Positions 43,832 through 52,906 of a stretch of DNA of 64,000 nt are shown piece after piece. The DNA comes from JACKBC01 sp041391125 (lineage in GTDB: Bacteria; Chloroflexota; Anaerolineae; Caldilineales; Caldilineaceae): contig JAWKON010000001.1 in the NCBI GenBank assembly GCA_041391125.1, positions 243,113 to 307,112 of the forward strand, given 5' to 3'. Position 1 is the first letter of the stretch; each line of letters opens with the position of its first letter. The translations under genes and the position numbers were made by a program. The notes under the pieces were generated by a model. It was given only the letters and a program-made list of their open reading frames with translations. It was not told the DNA's origin and made no database searches.

Positions 43832-46217
43832 TTAAGCTTGCGCAATATCGGTGGTGGACAGCACGCCAATGGGCTTTTGATGTCCGTTTTCTTGTTGAAC
43901 GACGACGAGCTGGCTCAGGTGATTGGCCACCATCAGGTCGGCGGCTTCCGTCAGCGATTGGTCGGCCGTGATGGTGAGCACGCTGGCGTTCATAATCGCT
44001 TCCGACGCCGTGTGGGCCAGACCGTGCCCATTGGCCGAACCGTTGACCGTACCATTGACTTTGCCGTTTGCGTGGCCATTGCTTTGCGCCCGCAGCAAAT
44101 CGGTGCTGCTCACGATGCCTTGCAGATAGCCGCTCTCGTCCACGACCACAATCGAATCGAGCTTGCGGTCGGACATGGCTTTGGCCACTTTGTCCAGCGT
44201 GGTGGTGGGGCGACAGGCGATCACTTCGCCGCGCATGACTTCGCTCACCAGCTTGCTCTTGGCGCTGCCTGCTTCCGCCTCGTGAATGATGGCGCTCGGT
44301 ACTTCCTGTACTTCGGCGTAACCGCGACGTACGGCGGTCAGGTTGTCCTGCACTACCTGCTCGCCGCGCTTGCCAAAGTATTTGCGCAGACTCTTCTCCA
44401 CACCGGCCATCAGATCAGCTTCTGCAATGGCGCGCCGCTTCAAGAAGGGCGTCGATTTGAGGAAGACACCGAGCAGCACAATGCCCTGCATACGCACTTG
44501 CAAGTCCAGCTGCGAAGCCACGGCGCGTGCAATGCCGGCCGCATCCAAATAGAGCACGCGCAGGTCGCGGTTACGGATAATGCGGCGGGCGTATTCGGGG
44601 ATATTCTGCCAAACCAGTTTGGGGTCGGTGTGATGTGACTGCACAAAGACCGTGCCGCCCGGCTGCAAACCCTTGAGCGGGTTGCCGGTCGAGAAAGCGT
44701 TGACGTCGTTGAGCGGCACGAACTCCACAAAGTTCATTTCGCAGTGGGTGCGAATCGGCTCTTCGGCGGCGGTCAGATAGTAAGTGGTGGGCAGCCCCTT
44801 CTTTTCCGAGCCATACTTGGGATAGGCCTGCACGTACAGATCAAACAGGTCGCCCACAATGGTGGCGATAACCTTGTTGGTGGTGACCGAACCGTAACCG
44901 CCCACCGAGTGACCGCGCATAGAGAAGGCGCTGCTGGGACGTACATCCGGGTCAAACGAGCTATCCAGCGCAGTTCATGGTCAATGCCCAGCACAAGCTT
45001 GGCCCCTCTTCCACCATGTTTTTGACGGTGGCAATAAAATCGCCGGGGCGCACATCCCGGCTGCCCAAACCGGCGGCGCCGCTGTAAACAACCGGCACGC
45101 GGTGGACCTTCGGATAGCCCGGCGAGCCAATCAACGCATCGGCAAAAGCGGCTTTGATCTCAGCCGTGAGCGGGTTGCTTTGGCCCAGCGGATTGTCCAT
45201 GCGTTCGAGCACGGCAAAGGCTTTGGTGCGCCCCAACGCTTCTACAATTTCCGGTCCGGGGAAGGGGCGGAATGAGGTGACATGGACCACGCCCACCTTG
45301 AGTCCGGTCTCCTGGCGTAAGAATTCACAAGTGACGGCGGCGGTCTCGGCCATGCCGCCCATACACACAATGGCGTAGTCGGCATCGTCCATCATGGTGC
45401 ATTCGATCAGGTCATAGCGCCGCCCGGTCAGCTCATAGTATTCATCCATGGCGTTTTTGAGCGCCGGCTTGACCTGGTCATAGAAATAGCGCTGGGCAAT
45501 CTTGCCCTTCATGTACGAATCCTGGTTCTGCACCACGCCGGACATGTATGGAATTGCCGGGTCCATGAGGTTGATCAGCTTCGCCGCTGGCGGCCCCATA
45601 TATTCCTTCATCAGCTCCGGCTCGGGCAGCAGCACATTTTCCACCGTGTGGGTGGTCAAGAAACCGTCTTGCGCGCTGAGGAAAGGCGTCTGGCTGTCTT
45701 CCGCCGCCCGCCGCGCAATCAGCGCCAGGTCGCCGGCGCCCTGTGCATCCTTGGCAATGACCATGCCCCAACCGGTGTCGGCCACGCCCATAATGTCATC
45801 GTGGCCGGCGTGGACGTTGAGCCCCTGGCTAGTCAGCGCACGGGCGCCAATGTGAAACACAATGGGCAACCGCTTGCCGGAGATCACGTAGAGCACCTCT
45901 TTCATGAGGATCAGCCCTTGACCTGAGGTGAAGTTGGTCACCCGACCGCCCGCCACCGCAAAGCCTTCCGCCGCCGAGGCCGACGAATGCTCGCTTTCGG
46001 GCTCCATAAAGATAATCCGTTCACCCCACAAGTTGGTCTGACCATTGGCCACGGCCTGCGCATAATTTTGCCCCATGACGGTCGAAGAGGTAATGGGGTA
46101 TGCGCAAGCGCCCTGGGTAATATTTGTCTCCACCCAGCTCACGGTTCCGCTGCCATCCGCCGTAGTTGGGATGCCAGGAAAGCGAACTTGCTTGGCGGTA
46201 GAACCATTTTGATTCAT
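43832..46217 (-). CDS. Pyruvate:ferredoxin oxidoreductase alpha-gamma subunit fused to a CBS-domain pair (one frameshift)
   Basis: First chain of the two-subunit PFOR, about 795 residues. The alpha part begins SGTVSWVETNITQGACAYPITSST and contains GHDDIMGVADTGWGMV. The gamma part has FSMRGHSVGGYGSVTTNKVIATI and LVWQNIPEYARRI. One frame break lies near 44960. Beyond the usual gamma end is a pair of CBS domains: LVSEVMRGEVIACRPTTTLD...GIVSSTDLL (DNA ~44083-44254) and a second TASEAIMNASVLTITADQSL...PIGVLSTTDI to the stop. They are joined by an Asn/Gly-rich linker (44018-44083). CBS pairs usually bind adenine nucleotides or SAM, so energy-state control of PFOR is possible. The ATG at 46217 follows TGGAGGCGCCAAT. 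Confidence 0.9.
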
Positions 46218-46824
46218 ATTGGCGCCTCCAGATATATAATTGTCTTACAGCACCGCGGGGGTGCGGTACGCCTATTGGTGAGTGCAAAGCTACATTCCGC
46301 CATTATACAGAGTTTAGCCAAAAAGGTAAAGCCAAGCCTGATGACTACAGCATAAAGGCGTTGCAGAAAAATAAGTATGGCGATGATACGGGGGCGTATT
46401 GCGTGTTGCGTGGTGCGTGTACCGGTTGAGAAGTTTGTTCTAATATGGCATAGTTATTTCGGCTCTTTGGGATCTCATGTGGTGGACAGGGGCTAGCGGC
46501 GGTTGAGTAGGCTGCGGCAGTTGGCAGCCGTATCGAAGCCAGAGCGGGTCGACCCGTTAGGTTTCGATACGGCCACAAACTACCGTGGCCTACTCAACCG
46601 GCACTGATCCTTTCTCTTAAGTTTACACCTATGACTGATAAATATGGACTGATAATATAGAGAAGATGAGTATTGGCTACAGAAAAATTCAGGTTGATCC
46701 TGTACTGTATATGTGTGCGGAAATTTGTCACCGTTATCCAGTGCGTTGAAGTTTGTTTTCGCACAAGCCGGTCTGCCGATCCGGCATTTTTGATGCCAAC
46801 CGATTTGATGGAGGAATTGTATTA
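46218..46824. other. Divergent intergenic region between PFOR and pyruvate dehydrogenase genes
   Basis: No gene seen in 607 bases. 46398-46424 holds GCGTATTGCGTGTTGCGTGG-type tandem units related to those at 18404 and 31160. 46494-46604 is a full copy of the GTTTCGATACGG palindrome. Both divergent operons must be driven from here, and the palindrome separates their start regions. Confidence 0.5.
46494..46604. repeat. Large palindromic repeat, GTTTCGATACGG family, full copy
   Basis: GCGGCGGTTGAGTAGGC...GTATCGAAGCC is mirrored by AGGTTTCGATACGG...GCCTACTCAACCGG. The centre GGGTCGACCCG is palindromic, and both arms contain a small internal hairpin (GCTGC..GCAGC). Confidence 0.75.
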
Positions 46825-47946
46825 ATGACGACACCGCTCGTATCTGACGAAATAACAAACAATAAAATTGCAAATGAACTTCTAATTAATCAGTCCACTG
46901 GCAATCGCACCATCAATTTGCGAGACACAAATGCCTCGCTGGACGCCAGTACGCCATCCAGCGCCGCCATTAATAGCGTGACGCCAGTGCAGTTGCCCAA
47001 TGCGCAGCTCCTAGACATGTATCGCACCATGTTCCTGATCCGGCGCACCGAAGAAATGCTGCTGGAGCTGGCCGAATCGGGCCAGATTGGCGGCGCCATG
47101 CACACCGCCATCGGCCACGAGGCCAACGCCATTGGCGCGGCGGCGGCGCTGCGCAAGGGTGATTATTTGACCGGCACCTATCGCGGCCATCATCACGCCA
47201 TTGCCTGGGGCGTGGATCCCGGACAGGCCATTGCCGAAGTGCTGGGGCGCGCCGGCGGTTTTGCCAAAGGCAAGGGCGGCTCCATGCATTTTTACGCACC
47301 GGAGCATGGCCTCATGGGCACTAATGGCATTGTGGGCGCGCAGGTGCCGCACGCCGCCGGCATGGCGCTGGCCGCCAAACTGCGCAAAGAGGAGCGGGTG
47401 GCCATCACCTTTTTTGGCGATGGCGCCAACTATCAGGGGCTGATGCACGAAACGTTTAATATGGCCCAAAAGTGGCAGCTGCCGCTGATCTTCTATTGCG
47501 AAAACAATCGCTACTCTGAAATGACGCCCATTAGCCGCACCTCTTCGGTGGATGAACTCTATCTCTTTGTGCGCGGCTACGGTATGAATAGCGTGCAGAT
47601 CGACGGCAACGACGTGGAGACGGTTTATACCGCCGTTAGCGAAGCCGCCGCACGGGCGCGCGCCGGTGAAGGTCCGACCTATATTGAAGGCATCACTTAC
47701 CGGCTGGCCGGCCACATGGCCAACGATCTGGAGACATATCGCACGGCGGCAGAAGTGGACCAGCAGCGCTCTTATGAGCCGCTGGTTGTGCTGCGCAATA
47801 AACTATTAGCGCGCGGGGCCACCGAGTCCCAAATAGAGGAAATCGAACACGCCGTTGAACGGAAAATTGAGCAGGCCGTCGAATTTGCCGAAAACAGCCC
47901 GTGGCCGGCGTTGGGTGAAGCGTATACAGATGTGTATGCTTTGTGA
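46825..47946 (+). CDS. pdhA: Pyruvate (or acetoin) dehydrogenase E1 component, alpha subunit
   Basis: TPP-dependent decarboxylase subunit of a 2-oxoacid dehydrogenase complex. The 373 residues begin with an unusually long polar leader of ~55 residues (NLRDTNASLDASTPSS) before the conserved MYRTMFLIRRTEEMLLELAESGQIGG. The TPP motif is FFGDGANYQGLMHETFNMA...CENNRY. HHHAIAWGVDP and GKGGSMHFYAPEHGLMGTNGIVG are typical. The ATG at 46825 is preceded by GGAGGAATTGTATTA. The E1 beta gene follows after 163 bases. Acetoin dehydrogenase E1 (AcoA) is closely similar and not excluded. Confidence 0.88.
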   Translation: MTTPLVSDEITNNKIANELLINQSTGNRTINLRDTNASLDASTPSSAAINSVTPVQLPNAQLLDMYRTMFLIRRTEEMLLELAESGQIGGAMHTAIGHEANAIGAAAALRKGDYLTGTYRGHHHAIAWGVDPGQAIAEVLGRAGGFAKGKGGSMHFYAPEHGLMGTNGIVGAQVPHAAGMALAAKLRKEERVAITFFGDGANYQGLMHETFNMAQKWQLPLIFYCENNRYSEMTPISRTSSVDELYLFVRGYGMNSVQIDGNDVETVYTAVSEAAARARAGEGPTYIEGITYRLAGHMANDLETYRTAAEVDQQRSYEPLVVLRNKLLARGATESQIEEIEHAVERKIEQAVEFAENSPWPALGEAYTDVYAL

Positions 47947-48080
47947 AAACAGAAAACAGCGAATTGTAAATGATAAATGGTGAATGGTGAATTGTAAATG
48001 AGGGTGGCTTGTAGCCGACTTCGTTCACCATTCAAAATTCACCGTTCACCGTTTACCGTTTACCATTTTGTACCATTTTG
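47946..48080. repeat. Tandem-unit inverted repeat between E1 alpha and E1 beta genes
   Basis: The left arm has AAATGATAAATGGTGAATGGTG units; the right arm has inverted TTCACCATTCAAAATTCACCG and CCGTTTACCGTTTACC units. The loop includes GTGGCTTGTAGCC. It lies within an operon, so it is more likely an RNA-stability or spacing element than a full terminator. Confidence 0.65.
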
Positions 48081-48109
48081 GCTTATTTACATTAGGATCC
48101 AAAAGAACT

Positions 48110-49102
48110 ATGCGAAAAACAACCTATATTCAGGCCATCAACGAGGCCATGAAAGACGAAATGCGCCGCGATGAGAGCGTCTTTCTCATCGGAGAGGACA
48201 TTGGCCAATATGGCGGTCTCTTCCGCGTGACGCGCAATTTGCTGGATGAATTTGGCCCAGAGCGGGTCATTGACACGCCGATTTCCGAGCAGGGCTTTAT
48301 GGGCATGGCCGTGGGCGCAGCGCTGGCCGGGATGCGCCCCATTGTTGAGCTGATGTACATGGACTTTTACCTGGTCTGCGGCGACCAGATCTTCAACCAG
48401 GCCGCCCGCTACCACTATATGAGCGGCGGTCTGCTCAACGTGCCGCTGGTGATCCGCGGGCAGCAGGGCGGCGGCAAAAGCTACGGTTCGCAGCACAGCG
48501 TGGCCGTTGAGAGCGTCTTTGCTCAGCATCCGGGCATCAAGGTAGTGGCGCCCGCCACGCCCTACGACGCCAAAGGGCTGCTTATTTCAGCCATCCGCGA
48601 CAACAACCCGGTGCTCTTTTTGGAGCACAAAATGCTCTACTTTACGCGCGGCGAAATGCCCGACGCCAATGAGGAATACACCGTGCCCATTGGCAAGGCC
48701 GATGTCAAGCGCTCGGGCCAAGATTTGACCATAGCCACTAGCAGCTATTGCGTGCTGGAAGCGCTGGCCGCCGCCGAGGAATTAGCCGAAGAATATGGCA
48801 TCGATGTAGAGGTGGTCGATCTGCGCACCATTGTGCCGCTGGACATGGAAACGGTGCTCGCATCCGTGCAGAAAACCGGCCACCTGTTGGCGCTGCACGA
48901 ATCGCAGGCCAACTGCGGCATTGGCGCCGAGATCGTGGCCCGCGTCTATGAAGAAGCGCCCCATCTGCTCAAATCGCCCGGTCGCCGCTTGGGCATGGCG
49001 CCCGCTTCCGTGCCGGTCTCTAAACCGCTGGAGATGGAGCTGCTGCCCTGGAAAAAGAACATCAAAGCGGCTGTGCTTGAGATGACGCGCGCGTATGCGT
49101 GA
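48110..49102 (+). CDS. pdhB: Pyruvate (or acetoin) dehydrogenase E1 component, beta subunit
   Basis: Partner of the E1 alpha subunit, 330 residues. TYIQAINEAMKDEMRRDESVFLIGEDIG, TPISEQGFMGMAVGAALAGMRPIVE and GGKSYGSQHSVAVESVFAQHPGIKVVAPATPYDAKGLL are the conserved TPP-binding and interface segments. The C-terminal half (VEVVDLRTIVPLDMETV) is the transketolase C-domain. The ATG at 48110 is chosen because conservation starts at residue 4 and AGGATCC lies upstream. Same strand and order as in standard pdhA-pdhB-pdhC operons. Confidence 0.92.
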   Translation: MRKTTYIQAINEAMKDEMRRDESVFLIGEDIGQYGGLFRVTRNLLDEFGPERVIDTPISEQGFMGMAVGAALAGMRPIVELMYMDFYLVCGDQIFNQAARYHYMSGGLLNVPLVIRGQQGGGKSYGSQHSVAVESVFAQHPGIKVVAPATPYDAKGLLISAIRDNNPVLFLEHKMLYFTRGEMPDANEEYTVPIGKADVKRSGQDLTIATSSYCVLEALAAAEELAEEYGIDVEVVDLRTIVPLDMETVLASVQKTGHLLALHESQANCGIGAEIVARVYEEAPHLLKSPGRRLGMAPASVPVSKPLEMELLPWKKNIKAAVLEMTRAYA

Positions 49103-49104
49103 AG

Positions 49105-49177
49105 AAGTGGCGGGTAGCGGGTGGCGGATGGTGAGACGGACTGACTGTACCCGCTACCCGCCACCCGCTGCCCGCCC
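49105..49177. repeat. Inverted repeat with GCGGGT units between E1 beta and E2 genes
   Basis: TGGCGGGTAGCGGGTGGCGG at the left pairs with CCGCTACCCGCCACCCGC at the right. The loop is ATGGTGAGACGGACTGACTGTA. It begins right after the E1 beta TGA and ends ~40 bases before the E2 start. Confidence 0.7.
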
Positions 49178-49216
49178 AAAATCATTCAAAAAGAATCCAC
49201 ATAAACGAGGACTCAT

Positions 49217-50750
49217 ATGGCGACAGAACTAAAACTCCCCGATCTGGGCGAAGGCATTGCGGATGTGACCATAAACCGTTGGGTAAAGAGCGCCGGGGAT
49301 GAGGTGGCGGCGGGTGATGTGGTGGTGGAGGTGGCCACCGACAAAGTGGATACGGAGGTGGTGGCGCCGGTGGCGGGCCGGCTGCTCAAAGTCAATTTTG
49401 GCGAGGGCGAGCTGGTCGACATCGACGCTGTGCTGGCTTTAATCGGCGCCGAAGGGGAAGAGGTGGACGGCGCCGCCCCATCGGCTGACGGTCAAGCCCC
49501 GCGCCGCGCTGAGGCGGCGCCGCCCGAGCCAGCTGCCCAGCCAGAACCCGATGATGTGAAGACGGGCGAGACCGAGGTCGGTGATGTCAAGGCGACGCCG
49601 GTGGCCAAGCGCGTGGCCGCCGAAAAAGGCGTGGCGCTGGATGCGGTTGCCGGCAGCGGTCCCAGCGGGCAGATTACCAAGCAGGATGTGCTGGCCTTTG
49701 CCGAAAAGGGCGCGCCAGCGTCTGTGCCGGAGGGGGGCGTTCTGCCTGGCGAAATGGCCGATGTGGCTTCCCTCACCGTGCAGCGATTGGCCGCCGAACA
49801 CAATATGGATCTGGCGGCCATTGCGAGCGGCAAACCATTAAGCAGCCTGACCAAATATGACGTACTCAGCGCCATTGCCAGCCGCGACGCCGGTGAAGAA
49901 GTCGTGGTGCAGCCGCGCTTTGCACCACCCGCAGGATGGTCACCGGCGGCGCAAGCGACGCCGGCTGCCGCGGTCAGCGCCGCAGCGCCGGCCAAGCCAG
50001 CCGCGCCCGCGCCCGCCGAATCGTTGGCCAGCGAAGTGCTGGTCAAACCGACGCGCATGAGACAGATTATTGCCCGCAACACCTTTGAAAGCCTGCAATC
50101 ATCGCCGCAGCTCACCACGTGGCACGATGTGGATATGTCCGCCGTACTGCAACACCGCAAGGCGCACAAAAAGGAGTTTGATAAAGAGGGCGTCAATCTG
50201 ACCGTGACTGCCTATCTGCTGGCGGCCACGGTGGCCGGCCTGCGGGCGGTTCCGGCGGCCAACGCCACTTGGACCGACGAGGGTATTTTGATCAAGCGCC
50301 ACTACAATATTGGCATGGCGGCGGCCATGCCCATGGACGAGTACGGATTAGGTGGGTTGGTGGTGCCGGTGATTCGCAATGCGGGGGATCTGAACTTGAT
50401 GGGCATCGCGCGGCAGGTCAACGAAATGGCCGAGAAGGCGCGCGAATAAACTGACGACAGCCGATTTGCAGGGCAGCACCTTTACGTTGACCAACTACGG
50501 CACCTCCGGCAGCGTCTTCAAACGCCCATTATTTTTGAGGGACAGGCCGGCATTCTCGGCACGGGCGCCGTGGAAAACGCGCCGTCGTGGTAAGCAACGG
50601 TCATCCACTGGAGGCCAACTTGGGGCGACTATTTGACCTTTAAGCCCATGATGACGCTGGCCTTCACCTTCGACCATCGCGTGCTGGATGGCGCCACGGC
50701 GGATGCGTTCTGCGTGGCGGTGGAAGAAAGCGCTGGAAAATTGGTCTTGA
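49217..50750 (+). CDS. pdhC: Dihydrolipoamide acyltransferase (E2) with two E3/E1-binding domains, frameshifted C-terminus
   Basis: Core of the 2-oxoacid dehydrogenase complex. The lipoyl domain occupies residues 1-75 with Lys43 in VATDKVDTEVV. After an Ala/Pro linker come two peripheral-subunit-binding-like domains: PVAKRVAAEKGVALDAVAGSGPSGQI and LTVQRLAAEHNMDLAAIASGKPLSSL. The catalytic domain has PTRMRQIIARNTFESLQSSPQLTTW and, in another frame, FTFDHRVLDGATADAF with the His and Asp-Gly. The frame breaks near 50445, 50520 and 50730. Correcting GAAGAAAGCG to GAAGAAGCG gives the usual ending EALENWS and a TGA at 50750. The ATG at 49217 follows ACGAGGACTCAT. A terminator follows directly. No E3 gene is in the window. 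Confidence 0.9.
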
Positions 50751-50765
50751 GTCACGTATCACGCC

Positions 50766-50802
50766 CAAAAAAGCCGACGGGGAAACCCCGTCGGCTTTTT
50801 TT
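50766..50802 (+). terminator. Rho-independent terminator of the pyruvate dehydrogenase operon
   Basis: AAAAAAGCCGACGGG pairs perfectly with CCCGTCGGCTTTTTTT around a short GAAAC loop, 15 bases after the repaired E2 stop codon. The T-tract makes this the clearest terminator in the window. Confidence 0.92.
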
Positions 50803-51122
50803 GTGCATGCTCGTATCTTCTCAATAAAGATGGGTAAATATGACCCGTTTGGTTTCGATACGGCCACTAACTGCCGTGGCCTCCTCAACCGGCACTACGC
50901 TCACCCCTGATTACGCTCACCCCTGATTATTGTGAAGGTTCCATTGCTCGACATAAACTGCCCTTAAACTAAATTTGAGCTGCCCATAAGGACGTGCTTA
51001 CATTTCCCATGTATACTCACAGTTGTCACAAATTGATACACCAACATCGGGAAATCGCCTGAATAATTGGCGACAACCGCGAGTATAACAGAAAATATTT
51101 AAGATATTCGAGGAGAGTTTCT
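50803..51122. other. Intergenic region upstream of HtrA protease
   Basis: No gene. 50842-50900 is a half copy of the GTTTCGATACGG palindrome (GGTTTCGATACGGCC...CTCCTCAACCGGC), followed by a duplicated CGCTCACCCCTGATTA (near 50898 and 50914). A TATACT near 51013 could be a -10 for the protease gene. GAGGAGAG lies 6 bases before its ATG. Confidence 0.45.
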
Positions 51123-52580
51123 ATGCATAAACGACTTTACACCCTCATCGGCGGCGCCGCACTTATGGTGACATTAGCTACTGGTTACGGCGTGGGACAT
51201 TGGACCAATGCGCAGGCGGCGCAGACCACCAACCCACCCGCGCTCACGCAGACGGCGGCGATCTCGGCGGAGCAGCGCAGCGTGGCCGCGTTTTCGCCCG
51301 ATCAGGAAACGCTGGCGGCGCTGTATGATGCAGCTTCACCATCGGTGGTCAACATCCAGGTCACCGTGACGCAGCAGGCTTCAGGGCAAAATCAGAACCC
51401 GTTTGGCAATCTGCCCTTTCCCTTCCCCTTTGGCAACTCACCCTTTGGAGGACAGAATGGGCCGCAGCAACCAATGCATGGTGAAGGCAGCGGATTTGTC
51501 TATGATGCCGAAGGCCACATTGTGACCAATAACCATGTTGTGGCCGATGCCGACCCAGACAACATCATCGTCAACTTTGCCAACGGCCATTGGGCCAAGG
51601 CCACGCTGGTAGCCACCGACCCACAGGCCGATCTAGCGGTGCTGAAAGTGACGGCGCCGGCAGGCATGACGTTGACGCCGCTGACGCTGGCCCCGGCGGA
51701 CAGCCTGCGCGTGGGCTATTATGTAGCCGCCATCGGCAGCCCCTTTGGCCTGGATGAAACCATGACGCTCGGTGTGGTCAGCGCGCTGGATCGGGCCACG
51801 CCCACCGGCAATCAGAATGATGGTCAGCCCCACTATTCGCTACCCGATGTGATCCAGACCGACACGGCCATCAACCCTGGCAACTCAGGCGGCCCGCTGC
51901 TCAACATGAAGGGCGAAGTGGTGGGCGTCAACTTTATGATCGAGTCTTCGGGCGGGTCGAATGCCGGTGTCGGCTTTGCCATCCCGGTCTCCGTGGTCGA
52001 GAAGGTTGTACCGGCGCTGATTAACGATGGCGCCTATCGCTACGCCTATCTGGGCATCTCTGGCCAGACGATTAACGCCGCCGTGGCCGAGGAGTTCAAA
52101 ATTGCCGACAATACGCTGGGCGTTTATGTGGGTACAGTGGCCAAAGGTGGGCCAGCCGCCACCGCCGGCGTGCAGACCGACGATATTATTACGGCCATCG
52201 ACAGCCAGCCTATCTTCCGCTTTGAAGACCTGCTGAGCTACCTGTTTACAAACACGACGCCCGACCAGAGCGTGACGCTGCACATTCTGCGCAACGGCAA
52301 GGAAATGACGCTGGACGTGACGCTGGGCGAACGCCCCACGGCGGATGCGACCGCCAATCAACAGGAACAGGGCGCGCTGATGGGCGTCGGTGAAGCGCTC
52401 AAAACTGCCAAGGCGGCGGTCGTCGATGGCGGACTCATCGAAAACATCGATTCCGCCCGCGCCACCCAGGACATGCAGGATGGCAAGCCGGTTTGGGTCG
52501 TCACCATGAGCGGCGATGGCAAAACCGCCACCGTGACCATTGATGCCCAGTCGGGCGAGGTCCTTTCTGCTCAATGTTGA
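51123..52580 (+). CDS. HtrA/DegP-type serine protease with PDZ and PepSY-like domains
   Basis: Membrane-anchored or exported protease for envelope protein quality control. Residues 1-35 are a signal or membrane anchor (LYTLIGGAALMVTLATGYGVG). A Gly/Pro/Phe-rich linker (NPFGNLPFPFPFGN) precedes the trypsin-like domain with triad His138 (NNHVV), Asp170 (DPQADLAVL) and Ser255 (NPGNSGGPLL). A PDZ domain follows (~305-405, YLGISGQTIN). The last ~65 residues (GEALKTAKAAVV...TVTIDAQSGEVL) look like a PepSY domain, often seen in protease-regulating proteins and rarely fused to HtrA. The ATG at 51123 has GAGGAGAG upstream. The two-component pair downstream is separated by a repeat and need not be linked. 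Confidence 0.92.
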   Translation: MHKRLYTLIGGAALMVTLATGYGVGHWTNAQAAQTTNPPALTQTAAISAEQRSVAAFSPDQETLAALYDAASPSVVNIQVTVTQQASGQNQNPFGNLPFPFPFGNSPFGGQNGPQQPMHGEGSGFVYDAEGHIVTNNHVVADADPDNIIVNFANGHWAKATLVATDPQADLAVLKVTAPAGMTLTPLTLAPADSLRVGYYVAAIGSPFGLDETMTLGVVSALDRATPTGNQNDGQPHYSLPDVIQTDTAINPGNSGGPLLNMKGEVVGVNFMIESSGGSNAGVGFAIPVSVVEKVVPALINDGAYRYAYLGISGQTINAAVAEEFKIADNTLGVYVGTVAKGGPAATAGVQTDDIITAIDSQPIFRFEDLLSYLFTNTTPDQSVTLHILRNGKEMTLDVTLGERPTADATANQQEQGALMGVGEALKTAKAAVVDGGLIENIDSARATQDMQDGKPVWVVTMSGDGKTATVTIDAQSGEVLSAQC

Positions 52581-52906
52581 GTGAGGATTGCGACAGGCAT
52601 TACAAGATGACAAGATGACAAGATGACAAGATGACAAGATGACAAGATGACAAGATGACAAGATGACAAGATGCAGGGGCGATTCGAAGAAGTCGGACCC
52701 TCCTGCATCTTGTCATTTTGTCGCTCCTTTACCCTATGCTTGCCAAGCAAACCTGGTCTATCGACCAGGGATTTTCTGTGCTTTGGGCTGGTGAAAAGTC
52801 CGGTTGCAGCGCGATAATAGTATCAGTTGGTTTTCAATTTTTTATTTTCAATTGCATATTGGCAATTGAAAACGCAAGGCGCCTATGCTGAGGTATTTGA
52901 TATATC
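52581..52906. other. Intergenic region with an 8-base tandem repeat
   Basis: 52601-52671 is about nine copies of ACAAGATG. An inverted stretch TGCATCTTGTCATTTTGTC lies at 52703-52721, so the block can fold into a hairpin ending the htrA unit. The remaining ~170 bases are AT-rich (CAATTTTTTATTTTCAATTG) and include a perfect inverted TTTTCAATTG/CAATTGAAAA, probably part of the promoter of the response-regulator gene. Confidence 0.6.
52601..52724. repeat. Tandem-repeat palindrome (ACAAGATG units)
   Basis: Nine direct units at the left, a 30-base loop, and about two inverted units at the right. The unit differs by a few bases from those at 29452 (GGTGACAA) and 60273 (GGATGACAAGATGACC). No spacers of CRISPR type. 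Confidence 0.8.

Noticed and set aside
52601..52671. CRISPR-like tandem array
   Set aside because: Units are 8 bases with no spacers and no cas genes nearby; it is a simple tandem repeat forming one arm of a palindrome.
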